This document shows, one piece after another, positions 16,342-24,538 of a stretch of 63,176 bases of DNA. Source of the DNA: an uncultured Flavobacteriaceae bacterium (lineage in GTDB: Bacteria; Bacteroidota; Bacteroidia; Flavobacteriales; Flavobacteriaceae). The DNA lies in NCBI GenBank assembly GCA_937923515.1, contig CALDUF010000004.1:1-63176 (forward strand). The letters are read 5' to 3'. The translations under genes and the position numbers were made by a program. Positions within the stretch are counted from its first letter, which is position 1. The number at the start of each line of letters is the position of its first letter. The notes beneath the pieces were generated by a model that saw only the letters and a list, made by a program, of their open reading frames with translations, did no database searches and was not told where the DNA came from.

Positions 16342-16885
16342 AAATTTTCCATTCGTCTTTTAAAATACCATAACAGCAAGTGTTTCGTATAAAACCGTCA
16401 TTAAGTATGACATTTTTACGTAAGATGCCTTCAAGTTTGCCTCCTATTTTTTCAACAGCTTTTCTAGAAGCAATATTACGTTCGTCCACACGAAATTCAA
16501 CTTTATCCATAGGCATAACTTCAAAAGTGTGTTGCAACATTAAAAACTTCATATGCATATTTAATCCTGTACCTTGAAAATTTCTACCTATCCATGTAGC
16601 ACCAATTTCTAAAACACGGTGTTGCCAATTAATATTCATATAACGCGTTGCGCCAGCATATGTGTTTGTTGCCTTATCCCAAATAATAAAAGGAATGGCT
16701 GTAGCGTTATTTTTTTGCTGCAATGCTGTTTCTGTATACGCCTTTAAATCCTCTGGAGTATCAATTTTTGTGGGCGAATATTGTACCAATTTAGGCGTAC
16801 GCGCTACAGCTTCTAAGTAATGGTAATTCTCTAATGTAAGTGGAGATAATTTCACTCTTGTATTTTCTAATATAATCTCTTGCAT
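16307..16885 (-). CDS. GNAT acetyltransferase, RimJ/RimL type
   Basis: 192 residues. The pattern VKLSPLTLENYHYLEAVA, GATRYMNINWQHRVLEIGATWIG, NFQGTGLNMHMKFLMLQHTFE and the acetyl-CoA-proximal RVDERNIASRKAVEKIGGKLEGILRKN is characteristic of RimJ/RimL-like GNAT enzymes that acetylate amino termini or small amines. Substrate unknown. The gene is convergent with and overlaps the PAS gene, and is divergent from the thioesterase gene with a 38-bp gap. Confidence 0.88.
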   Translation of the reverse strand: MQEIILENTRVKLSPLTLENYHYLEAVARTPKLVQYSPTKIDTPEDLKAYTETALQQKNNATAIPFIIWDKATNTYAGATRYMNINWQHRVLEIGATWIGRNFQGTGLNMHMKFLMLQHTFEVMPMDKVEFRVDERNIASRKAVEKIGGKLEGILRKNVILNDGFIRNTCCYGILKDEWKIFKPLFPLPKDA

Positions 16886-16923
16886 TTCGTATTTTTACAT
16901 GGTTTAAAAATACAAAGATTTCT

Positions 16924-17349
16924 ATGCAATTATCTAAAGAAGACCTGCTAAAGCGCGCCAATGCAATCACCAAGAATACACTAATGGAAACATTAGCAAT
17001 AGAAATGGTAGATGTTGGTGATGATTTTGTTATAGGTAGAATGCCAGTTAATAGCAGAGTATACCAACCAGATGGTGTACTTCATGGTGGTGCTACAGTT
17101 GCTTTAGCAGAAACTACGGGTAGTTTTGCAGCAGAATTGTTTTTGAATAGAAAAGAGGTTTTTGTTAGAGGTATAGAAATTAGTGCAAATCACCTAAAAA
17201 GTGTTACACAAGGTTATGTTTATGCAAAAGCAACTTTTATACATAAAGGCAGAACTACACAATTATTTGAAATAAAAGTAACCGACGATGATGATAATTT
17301 GATTTCGCTTTGTAAACTCACTACAATTTCACTACCTAGAAAAAAATAA
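16924..17349 (+). CDS. Hotdog thioesterase, probable DHNA-CoA hydrolase (MenI-like)
   Basis: 141 residues with the PaaI/hotdog signature GVLHGGATVALAETTGSFAAE and a strand-rich C-terminus. These enzymes cleave acyl-CoA thioesters. It precedes menF by only 4 bp, followed by menD, so the natural role is hydrolysis of 1,4-dihydroxy-2-naphthoyl-CoA in menaquinone synthesis. That assignment rests on context; the fold itself also fits phenylacetate-type thioesterases. Confidence 0.85.
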   Translation: MQLSKEDLLKRANAITKNTLMETLAIEMVDVGDDFVIGRMPVNSRVYQPDGVLHGGATVALAETTGSFAAELFLNRKEVFVRGIEISANHLKSVTQGYVYAKATFIHKGRTTQLFEIKVTDDDDNLISLCKLTTISLPRKK

Positions 17350-17353
17350 AGCT

Positions 17354-18466
17354 TTGCAGGAACTTTTTAATCAATTAGAAATACAATATTCTAAGCATTT
17401 ACCCTTTGTTGTTTATAGGAAGCCCAATACTTTAGAAATTAAAGCGATACTGCAGAATGATGATACCGTTTATATTACTGATAACTTTGAAGAAGAAGGT
17501 TTTGTGTTTTCACCTTTTGATGATAGGGATGATACCATAATTATTCCTTTAGCAGCATCTAGCCAAGTATCAAATAGCTATTCTGATATAGCAATTGATA
17601 CAGAAGCTTCTGTTTTAGGGGACGTTTTAAATACTGATAAGGCGTTTCATATCAATTTGGTTGACAAGGGTATCTCAGAAATTAAAAAAGGAAATTTACA
17701 AAAAGTTGTACTGTCTCGTAAAGAAGAAATAACGTATAGTGGTACCGATATATTTTTAATATTTAAAAATTTAGTAGCGTCCTATAGTTCGGCATTTGCG
17801 TACTGTTGGTACCATCCTAAAGTTGGTTTATGGTTAGGCGCCACCCCAGAAACTTTATTGAAAATAGAAGGACGCCATTTTTCTATTATGGCTTTAGCTG
17901 GCACACAAGATTATTTAGGAACACTAAATGTAGAATGGCAAGATAAGGAACTTCAAGAGCAACAATATGTTACTGATTTTATTTTAGATAGTATAGCACC
18001 AACGGTTGCTGACGTTAAAGTATCAGGCGTGGAGACTGTAAAAGCTGGAAATTTATTGCATTTACGTACGTTAATAAAAGGTAACATTAACTTACAAGCG
18101 CTTAATTTAAAAACGTTGCTCCATAATTTGCATCCTACACCAGCGGTTTGTGGTTTACCAAAGGATAAAGCAAAAGCATTTATTTTGAAGCACGAAAATT
18201 ATGATAGAGCGTTTTATACAGGGTTTTTAGGAGAACTTAATTTTAATATAAAGGCAAAACCCAGAACAGGGCATCGTAATATAGAGAATAGAGCATATGC
18301 TATGGCTAAAAAAAGTACGCAACTGTATGTAAACCTGCGTTGTATGCAAATAAAGGACGGTACAGCACTACTGTATGTTGGCGGTGGTATTACAGCAACA
18401 TCACATCCTGAAAGCGAGTGGGCAGAAACTGTATCTAAGTCTCAGGTGGTTAAAAAGGTGTTATAG
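17354..18466 (+). CDS. menF: Isochorismate synthase
   Basis: 370 residues from a TTG start 4 bp after the thioesterase stop; no nearby ATG fits. It converts chorismate to isochorismate, the entry to menaquinone. Visible chorismate-binding-family blocks include KVVLSRKE, GLWLGATPETLLKI, the ALAGTQ strand, LHPTPAVCGLPKDKA and the C-terminal YVGGGITATSHPESEWAET. Position next to menD argues for a menaquinone rather than siderophore role. Confidence 0.92.
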   Translation: MQELFNQLEIQYSKHLPFVVYRKPNTLEIKAILQNDDTVYITDNFEEEGFVFSPFDDRDDTIIIPLAASSQVSNSYSDIAIDTEASVLGDVLNTDKAFHINLVDKGISEIKKGNLQKVVLSRKEEITYSGTDIFLIFKNLVASYSSAFAYCWYHPKVGLWLGATPETLLKIEGRHFSIMALAGTQDYLGTLNVEWQDKELQEQQYVTDFILDSIAPTVADVKVSGVETVKAGNLLHLRTLIKGNINLQALNLKTLLHNLHPTPAVCGLPKDKAKAFILKHENYDRAFYTGFLGELNFNIKAKPRTGHRNIENRAYAMAKKSTQLYVNLRCMQIKDGTALLYVGGGITATSHPESEWAETVSKSQVVKKVL

Positions 18467-18492
18467 GTAAATACTTTTGTTTAGCATTTCGT

Positions 18493-18500
18493 TATTTTTG
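18493..18500 (+). promoter_or_regulatory. -7 box before menD
   Basis: TATTTTTG in the menF-menD gap, 17 bp before the menD ATG; suggests menD can be transcribed on its own. Confidence 0.55.
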
Positions 18501-18517
18501 CAATAAGATTATGCTAA

Positions 18518-20278
18518 ATGATATATCCTAAAATTCCGCTAGCACAAACCGTGATTCAATTGTGCAAGGCGCAACATATTAAACACATTATTATTTCTCC
18601 TGGTAGCCGAAGTGCGCCGTTAACCATAGGCTTTACAAACGATGATTTTTTTACATGCTACAGTATTGTAGACGAACGTTGTGCTGCATTTTTTGCCATG
18701 GGTATTGCACAACAGCTTAAAGCACCAACAGCTTTGGTGTGTACATCGGGTAGTGCTTTATTAAATTATTATCCTGCGGTTGCCGAGGCGTTTTACAGTG
18801 ATATTCCATTGGTAGTATTATCGGCAGACAGACCTAAACATTTAATTGGTATAGGAGATGGGCAAACCATCAATCAAAAAAATGTTTATGAAAACCACAT
18901 ATTATATGCTGCAAACTTAAAGCTAGATATAAAAGATGAAAAGCATATACCAAGTGATAATGAATTGCCTATACTAAAGAATTTAGAAAATAAACTTGAA
19001 CGATTTTTGGGTTTACAAAAAGATATTCAAGAATATAACGAGCAGGAAATTAATATGGCACTTAATGTAGCAGCTTTAAAACAGGGGCCTGTTCATATAA
19101 ATATACCTTTTGATGAACCGCTTTATGAAACGGTTGATGCCTTATCGGTAACGCCAAAACATAGAGAAATCAAATATCATAAAAACACGATTGAAGCGCA
19201 TGAACTGAAAGCTTGTGTGGATGACTGGAGTGCTGCATCTAAGAAACTGATTTTGGTAGGTGTAAATCATCCCAACGAAATTGATGCGAAATGGTTTGAA
19301 GAATTAGCACACGACGATAGTGTGATTGTATTTACTGAAACCACATCAAACTTACATCATAAAAGTTTTTTTCCAAGTATAGACCAAATAATTGCGCCGT
19401 TAACAGAAGAGGAACTTAAGGGCTTACAGCCAGATATTTTACTAACGTTTGGTGGCTTAGTAGTGTCTAAAAAAATTAAGGCATTACTTAGAAAATTTAA
19501 GCCAAAAGCACATTGGCATATTGATGAAAAGAAAGCTAATGATACCTTTTTTAGCTTAACAAAACATATTGAAGTTACGCCACAAGCGTTTTTTGAAAGC
19601 TTTTTGCCAAAATTAACGCATTACAAAAAAAGTGATTTTAGAACGTTTTGGCAAAAAATAAAAAAGCACCGTTTACAAAAGCATGAGCAGTATATTAACG
19701 ATATTCCGTTTAGCGATTTTAAAGCATTTGCTGGGGTTGTAGAAGCTATACCAAACCATACCATATTACAAGTAGGCAACAGTTCTGCCATTAGGTATAC
19801 CCAATTATTTGATATTAATAAAACGGTTGAAATATATTGTAATAGAGGTACTAGCGGTATTGATGGTAGCACATCTACAGCTATAGGTTGCGCCTCTATT
19901 AATACAAAAGCTACTACATTTATTACTGGCGATTTAAGCTTTTTTTACGATAGTAATGCCTTGTGGAATAATTATATACCTAACTCTTTTAGAATTATTA
20001 TAATTAATAATGAAGGTGGTGGAATTTTTAGAATTTTACCAGGACATAAAAATACAGAGAACTTTGATACCTATTTTGAAACGCGCCACAACTTAACTGC
20101 ACAGCATTTATGTGATATGTTTAATTTTGATTATGTTTCTGTTTCAGATAATGAAGCCTTAAAGCTTGCATTGCTAGAGTTCTATAATCCTTCTGATAAA
20201 CCTAAGATTTTAGAGGTTTTTACACCACCAAAACGTAACGACGAGATACTTTTAGAGTATTTTAATTACATTAAGTAA
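18518..20278 (+). CDS. menD: SEPHCHC synthase MenD
   Basis: 586 residues. This ThDP-dependent enzyme joins isochorismate and 2-oxoglutarate to form SEPHCHC in menaquinone synthesis. Features: IISPGSRSAPLTIGF near the N-terminus, DERCAAFFAMGIAQ, ALVCTSGSALLNYYPAVAEA, the YCNRGTSGIDGSTSTAIG block and the ThDP/Mg motif GDLSFFYDSNALWN followed by IIIINNEGGGIF. Length is usual for the family. It follows menF by 51 bp. Confidence 0.96.
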   Translation: MIYPKIPLAQTVIQLCKAQHIKHIIISPGSRSAPLTIGFTNDDFFTCYSIVDERCAAFFAMGIAQQLKAPTALVCTSGSALLNYYPAVAEAFYSDIPLVVLSADRPKHLIGIGDGQTINQKNVYENHILYAANLKLDIKDEKHIPSDNELPILKNLENKLERFLGLQKDIQEYNEQEINMALNVAALKQGPVHINIPFDEPLYETVDALSVTPKHREIKYHKNTIEAHELKACVDDWSAASKKLILVGVNHPNEIDAKWFEELAHDDSVIVFTETTSNLHHKSFFPSIDQIIAPLTEEELKGLQPDILLTFGGLVVSKKIKALLRKFKPKAHWHIDEKKANDTFFSLTKHIEVTPQAFFESFLPKLTHYKKSDFRTFWQKIKKHRLQKHEQYINDIPFSDFKAFAGVVEAIPNHTILQVGNSSAIRYTQLFDINKTVEIYCNRGTSGIDGSTSTAIGCASINTKATTFITGDLSFFYDSNALWNNYIPNSFRIIIINNEGGGIFRILPGHKNTENFDTYFETRHNLTAQHLCDMFNFDYVSVSDNEALKLALLEFYNPSDKPKILEVFTPPKRNDEILLEYFNYIK

Positions 20279-20363
20279 AGTTTATGTGACTTACCATAAG
20301 ATAACGTGTCTAAAAATTGAGTATATTTAAACTTAATATTAACCTTAAAAAAACAAATTTATC

Positions 20364-20702
20364 ATGAGTAAACGTGACGAACTTATTACAAAGTATGCAT
20401 CTGATTTAAAAGACAAATGTGGTATAAACCCAGATATGGATTTATTAAAGAAAGTTACTATTGGTTGCGGACCATCTATTTATAATGCTGATGCTGCAAC
20501 GGTTTCAGGATCAGATGCTAAGGAGTTGGCTACTGTAAAAAATAACTTTTTAATTAAAAAATTAGGACTTAGTGATGGCCCTAAATTAGATGAGGCAATT
20601 GCATCTGTAATTGAAACTTACGGAAAATCTAATCGTAATAAGTACAGAGCTGTAGTATATTATATGTTAACTAAGCACTTTGGTAAGGAGTCTATTTACT
20701 AG
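20364..20702 (+). CDS. DUF2853 family protein
   Basis: 112 residues, soluble. MSKRDELITKYASDLKDKCG, the VTIGCGPSIYNADAATVSGS stretch and KYRAVVYYMLTKHFGKES match DUF2853, a small helical family of unknown function found in Bacteroidota and Proteobacteria. It follows menD on the same strand after 85 bp and is probably a separate unit. Confidence 0.85.
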   Translation: MSKRDELITKYASDLKDKCGINPDMDLLKKVTIGCGPSIYNADAATVSGSDAKELATVKNNFLIKKLGLSDGPKLDEAIASVIETYGKSNRNKYRAVVYYMLTKHFGKESIY

Positions 20703-20814
20703 AATTCTATTTATATAAATTACTAAGCGTTACATTTTTGTAGCGCTTTTTTTTGTGCTGTAAGTTGCTGAAAAACTAAAACCATATGTAAGTAACGGAT
20801 GCTAGCAGGTGGTT

Positions 20815-20896
20815 GCGCAAGGGATTGAATGGCATGTTTAAAATCCCCGACGTAGGAGGGATTGAGTAATGAAAGCCCGACCCTTTAGGGTTGCGC
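20815..20896 (+). ncRNA. Structured repeat element, copy 1
   Basis: The ends GCGCAA (20815-20820) and TTGCGC (20891-20896) can pair to close an 82-nt unit. Inside are GGGATTGAATGGCATG, a hairpin with AATCCC/GGGATT arms, the conserved block AAAGCCCGACCC and the hairpin ACCCTTTAGGGT. A second unit at 30313-30463 shares this order. I recall many similar sequences between flavobacterial genes; it may correspond to an Rfam family such as Flavo-1, which I cannot verify. Strand is chosen by the orientation of the conserved blocks. Confidence 0.6.
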
Positions 20897-20920
20897 CAAA
20901 ATAATAAAGTGTTACCTTTG
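20891..20920 (+). promoter_or_regulatory. Promoter of the S1-domain gene
   Basis: TTG (20891-20893), 19-bp spacer, TACCTTTG (20913-20920), then the ATG only 6 nt further on. The -33 part lies within the 3' arm of the repeat element. The predicted mRNA has almost no leader. Confidence 0.75.
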
Positions 20921-20926
20921 CTTACT

Positions 20927-21757
20927 ATGAAATTAGGAGAGATAAATACCTTAGAAATACTTAGAGAGACTGACCATGGCATCTATTTAATTGATGCTGA
21001 AGATGAAGAAGTATTATTGCCCAATAGATATGTGCCAGAAGCGTTTAAAATTTGGGATAAAATTGATGTTTTTGTGTATTTGGATAACGAGGAGCGCCTT
21101 GTTGCCACTACCGACATGCCGTATATTAAAAAGGGTGAATTTGCGCTGTTGCGATGTAACCAAGTTACAGATTTTGGTGCTTTTTTAGATTGGGGTTTGG
21201 TGAAGGAGTTGTTTTGTCCGTTTAAGGAACAGGCTTTTAAAATGAAACCTGGTGGTTGGTATTTGGTGCATTGTTACCTTGATGAAAAAACGGAGCGTTT
21301 GGTGGCATCTAGCAAAACAAATAGATTTTTAGATAATAGGGATTTAACGGTAGATCAGTTTGAGGAGGTAGATTTAATTGCGTCTCACCCTTCTGATATT
21401 GGATGGAATGTTATTGTAAATAAAAAACATACTGGCCTAATCTATAAAGACAATATATTTAAAGATATAAGTGTTGGTGATAGGTTACAGGGTGTTGTAA
21501 AAAAGATACGACCTGGTAATAAGTTGGATATTTCTTTAGAAAAAATAGGGTTTAGAAATATAGAGCCTAATGCGCAGCGCATTTTACGAGAATTGGAAGA
21601 TAATGATGGGGTTTTAAATTTAACCGATAAATCTAATCCTGAGGCCATAAAGGCACAACTAGAAATGAGTAAAAAAAGTTTTAAAAAGGCGGTTGGTACT
21701 TTATATAAACAACGACAAATTGAGATTAAGCCAAATGGTATTTATTTAGTAAAATAA
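20927..21757 (+). CDS. S1-type RNA-binding protein (CvfB-like)
   Basis: 276 residues from the ATG at 20927. A longer reading from a TTG at 20891 is rejected because that TTG lies in the repeat element and promoter. The protein has tandem OB/S1-like domains: MKLGEINTLEILRETDHGIYL, KGEFALLRCNQVTDFGAFLDWGLVKELFCPF, and GDRLQGVVKKIRPGNKLDISLE, with a winged-helix-like C-terminus (ILRELEDNDGVLNLTDKS). This layout matches CvfB-type proteins, which bind RNA; the exact role is unknown. Confidence 0.88.
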   Translation: MKLGEINTLEILRETDHGIYLIDAEDEEVLLPNRYVPEAFKIWDKIDVFVYLDNEERLVATTDMPYIKKGEFALLRCNQVTDFGAFLDWGLVKELFCPFKEQAFKMKPGGWYLVHCYLDEKTERLVASSKTNRFLDNRDLTVDQFEEVDLIASHPSDIGWNVIVNKKHTGLIYKDNIFKDISVGDRLQGVVKKIRPGNKLDISLEKIGFRNIEPNAQRILRELEDNDGVLNLTDKSNPEAIKAQLEMSKKSFKKAVGTLYKQRQIEIKPNGIYLVK

Positions 21758-21781
21758 ACATACTGTACTTAATAAAATTAG

Positions 21782-21811
21782 AAAGCTGAACGTATTAAAG
21801 TTCAGCTTTTC
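21782..21811 (+). terminator. Terminator between the S1 and SpoIIAA-like genes
   Basis: Perfect 10-bp stem AAAGCTGAAC/GTTCAGCTTT with a T-rich tail; placed between two convergent genes and may act in both directions. Confidence 0.8.
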
Positions 21812-21863
21812 ATTTTGTAATACAACTGGTGTATTACAGTTACTCAGGGATTGTATTTTTAAA

Positions 21864-22292
21864 TTAATTTAACGAGAATAGTTTACTTTTTTTTACAGTA
21901 TTATAAACGTTATTAATGGCATCGTAAATAGTATCGTGGTCTACTTTTTCTGCTTCGCAGAAACTACTTTCTATAGTTGCATTCATTTTAGATGCTGCAT
22001 CATGACCTACTACGCCATAAGATTTTAAATTTTTTAAAGTTGCTTTGTATTTGGCAGTGTCTAATAAATCTACAGAATAAGAGTTTATTCTGTTAGCAAC
22101 GACACCAAAGGGCCTAATTTCTCCAAAATAGGCTTTTAATTCGTTGAGAATTACTGGAGCATTTTTAATGTTAAAATGTATGCCTTCATTAAGTTCAATT
22201 ACAGCAATGTGATTGAAAAAAAATATGTTGCCAAGTTTATTTTGTACGAAAGCAACGATTTGATTTGATAAATCAGATTCAATTATTTTCAT
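21864..22292 (-). CDS. SpoIIAA/STAS-like protein
   Basis: 142 residues, no signal peptide. Alternating strands and helices (IVAFVQNKLGNIFFFNHIAVIELNEG, then ELKAYFGEIRPFGVVANRINSYSVDLLD) resemble the SpoIIAA-like/STAS fold found as small stand-alone proteins in Bacteroidota. No serine-phosphorylation site can be assigned. The neighbours give no functional clue. It is convergent with the S1 gene across a shared terminator. Confidence 0.6.
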   Translation of the reverse strand: MKIIESDLSNQIVAFVQNKLGNIFFFNHIAVIELNEGIHFNIKNAPVILNELKAYFGEIRPFGVVANRINSYSVDLLDTAKYKATLKNLKSYGVVGHDAASKMNATIESSFCEAEKVDHDTIYDAINNVYNTVKKSKLFSLN

Positions 22293-22678
22293 TTGTTTGC
22301 AATTTTATTCTAGTTGCGCTAGATGGGTTAAAATTTAATCTGTCAATTTCTTTAAGTTATTTGTATGACACATTACATAAAATTTGGTCACAAGTTTCTG
22401 CTTTTAATACATGTATTTACAGATGTAAAAGTACTATGCATGCATAACAATTAAAAGTTAAATACCTAAAAATCATATTTTTATAGTTTTTTTATAAAAA
22501 TTGAAAAAGAATAGTAAAAGTGTGTTACTTGCAGACTTATTATTAAAATTATTAAGAATAGACAGGGGGTTTTATTAATAATTTGAGAATGCAAAAAGTG
22601 TTAAAATTTCCAATTATTTTGAAAAATAGATTTTAAGAAGGCTTAAAAAAGCTATTTCAAATTAGTTATTTTTGCAAA
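22293..22678. other. AT-rich intergenic region before mnmE
   Basis: This region separates two divergent genes. I see the mnmE -7 box at its right end and no convincing small ORF, hairpin or repeat elsewhere. Confidence 0.6.
22667..22674 (+). promoter_or_regulatory. -7 box of mnmE
   Basis: TATTTTTG, ending only 4 bp before the mnmE ATG, which predicts a leaderless transcript. No good -33 box is visible. Confidence 0.65.
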
Positions 22679-24067
22679 ATGATATTAAAAGATACTATTG
22701 TAGCTTTAGCAACACCAGCAGGAGCAGGAGCCATTGCTGTAATTAGGTTGTCTGGAGAAGATGCGATTTCTATTGTAGAAAAACAGTTTAAATCGGTTTC
22801 TGGAAAAGTGTTGCGTAAACAACCTACACATACCATTCATCTTGGACATATTATTAATGGTGCTATTACTTTAGATGAAGTTTTGGTATCTGTTTTTAAA
22901 AACCCAAATTCTTACACGGGTGAAGATGTTGTTGAAATATCATGTCATGGCTCTCAATACATCCAACAGGAAATTATACAAATATTTTTACGAAAAGGGT
23001 GCAGGATGGCTACGGCTGGAGAATTTACCTTACGCGCATTTTTAAATGCAAAGTTAGATTTGTCTCAGGCAGAAGCTGTTGCAGATTTGATTTCTAGTGA
23101 TAATGAAGCGTCTCACCAAATAGCAATGCAACAAATGCGCGGTGGGTTTTCTTCTGAAATTGCTAAACTTCGTGAAGAACTTTTAAATTTTGCATCTCTT
23201 ATTGAGTTGGAGCTAGATTTTGCAGAAGAAGATGTGGAATTTGCAGATAGAACACAATTTAAAGATTTAGTTAACCGCATCACTTTTGTATTAAAACGAT
23301 TGATAGATTCTTTTGCAGTGGGAAATGTTATTAAAAATGGTATTCCTGTGGCTATCGTTGGCGAACCAAATGTTGGGAAATCTACTCTTTTAAATGCACT
23401 GTTGAATGAAGAGCGCGCTATAGTTTCAGAAATTGCGGGTACAACGCGCGATACGATTGAGGACGAAATAGCCATAGGCGGCATAGGCTTTAGATTTATT
23501 GATACTGCGGGTATTCGAGAAACCAAAGATGTTGTAGAACGTATTGGTATTAAAAAAACTTTTGAGAAAATAGACCAAGCCCAAGTTGTTGTTTATTTAT
23601 TTGATAGTTCAAATGCAACTGAAAACCTAAAGTTGATTCAAATAGAAATAGAAAAGATTAAAAATAAATATCCGTTAAAACCACTTCTTGTTATCGCTAA
23701 TAAAGTGGATACGTTATCTGATAACGCAAAAAAAACTTTAACATCTAAAATTAAAGACATAGAATTATTGTCGGCAAAAACGGGCACTGGTGTAGAGCAT
23801 CTTAAGGATAAATTAGTATCATTTGTTAATACAGGAGCTCTAAGAAATAATGATACTATCGTAACCAATTCACGACACTACGATGCGTTATTAAAAGCTT
23901 TTGAAGAGGTAAACAAAGTAAAACAAGGTTTGGATTCTGGTTTATCTGGAGATTTGTTAGCGATAGATATTCGTCAGGCTTTATATCACTTTGGTGAAAT
24001 AACAGGAGAGATTACCAATGATGATTTGCTTGGAAACATTTTTGCTAATTTTTGTATTGGGAAGTAA
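22679..24067 (+). CDS. mnmE: tRNA uridine-5-carboxymethylaminomethyl modification GTPase MnmE
   Basis: 462 residues, full length. With MnmG it modifies U34 of certain tRNAs. The N-terminal folate-binding domain starts DTIVALATPAGAGAIAVIRLSG. The G domain shows G1 GEPNVGKS (228-235), TTRD, DTAG (275-278) and NKVD. The C-terminal helical domain ends FCIGK, carrying the catalytic cysteine (C459). ATG at 22679 gives the conserved N-terminus exactly, so the very short leader is not a start-site error. Confidence 0.97.
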   Translation: MILKDTIVALATPAGAGAIAVIRLSGEDAISIVEKQFKSVSGKVLRKQPTHTIHLGHIINGAITLDEVLVSVFKNPNSYTGEDVVEISCHGSQYIQQEIIQIFLRKGCRMATAGEFTLRAFLNAKLDLSQAEAVADLISSDNEASHQIAMQQMRGGFSSEIAKLREELLNFASLIELELDFAEEDVEFADRTQFKDLVNRITFVLKRLIDSFAVGNVIKNGIPVAIVGEPNVGKSTLLNALLNEERAIVSEIAGTTRDTIEDEIAIGGIGFRFIDTAGIRETKDVVERIGIKKTFEKIDQAQVVVYLFDSSNATENLKLIQIEIEKIKNKYPLKPLLVIANKVDTLSDNAKKTLTSKIKDIELLSAKTGTGVEHLKDKLVSFVNTGALRNNDTIVTNSRHYDALLKAFEEVNKVKQGLDSGLSGDLLAIDIRQALYHFGEITGEITNDDLLGNIFANFCIGK

Positions 24068-24078
24068 TAACATGAACT

Positions 24079-24459
24079 TTACTGAGTACAACTACTACAT
24101 TGGCCTTGTATAAACAAGCTGGCAGAATCTATTTTGTAATTTTTTATTGAAGGTAGCGTAAAACTTACTGATAAACATTCTACTGCTCCACAAGTTTTGC
24201 ATTGAAAATGTGGATGAACATCATTATGAGTATCATGAGAACAATTATGACATTTCGCATACCATTTAAGTCCACTTTTTCCAATAAAGGAATGTATAAT
24301 ACCATCGTCTTTAAGTTTATCTAAGATACGGTAAACAGTAGTTTTGTTCATTTGTAATTCTAATAATTTAACCAATTCTACAACAGAAATAGCTTTTTTA
24401 TTGTCATCGAAAATACCAATTAACGTTTTAACTTGTTTGGTTTGTCTTGTAATGCCCAT
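24079..24459 (-). CDS. Fur-family metalloregulator (probable Zur)
   Basis: 126 residues from the ATG at 24459; a TTG further upstream would place the start inside the promoter. It has an N-terminal winged helix (VELVKLLELQMNKTTVYRILDKLKDDGI), the Fur motif VHPHFQCKTCG with Cys pairs C87/C90 and C121/C124 for structural zinc, and an extra Cys pair C70/C73. Fur, Zur and PerR share this build; the divergent MerC-like gene and the type of palindromic operator favour Zur. It probably represses itself and its neighbour when metal is plentiful. Confidence 0.85.
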   Translation of the reverse strand: MGITRQTKQVKTLIGIFDDNKKAISVVELVKLLELQMNKTTVYRILDKLKDDGIIHSFIGKSGLKWYAKCHNCSHDTHNDVHPHFQCKTCGAVECLSVSFTLPSIKNYKIDSASLFIQGQCSSCTQ

Positions 24460-24463
24460 GATA

Positions 24464-24471
24464 CAAATATA
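24464..24471 (-). promoter_or_regulatory. -7 box of the fur-type gene
   Basis: Minus-strand TATATTTG, ending 4 bp before the ATG, so the mRNA would be leaderless. Operator 1 starts at its upstream edge. Confidence 0.7.
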
Positions 24472-24489
24472 ATGCAACTTTGTTGCATT
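24471..24489. promoter_or_regulatory. Fur/Zur-type operator 1
   Basis: Palindrome AATGCAACTTTGTTGCATT, arms AATGCAAC/GTTGCATT around TTT. It fills the spacer between the -33 and -7 positions of the regulator's own promoter, an ideal place for autorepression. Confidence 0.78.
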
Positions 24490-24509
24490 ATAAAAAAAAG
24501 GATAGTATT

Positions 24510-24528
24510 ATTGCAACTTAGTTGCATT
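24510..24528. promoter_or_regulatory. Fur/Zur-type operator 2
   Basis: ATTGCAACTTAGTTGCATT matches operator 1 at 17 of 19 positions, with centres 39 bp apart. It overlaps the likely -7 region (TGCATTTG, 24523-24530) of the divergent merC-like gene. Confidence 0.75.
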
Positions 24529-24538
24529 TGTATTTAAT

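Noticed and set aside
20891-20926. Upstream TTG start for the S1-domain protein
   Set aside because: It lies in the repeat element and the -33 box; the ATG at 20927 follows the promoter and begins the conserved domain.
13315-24067. Genomic island or prophage
   Set aside because: No integrase, transposase, phage gene or direct-repeat ends; base composition does not visibly shift.
24460-24477. Upstream TTG start for the Fur-type regulator
   Set aside because: It would place coding sequence over the -7 box and operator; the ATG at 24459 gives the normal family length.
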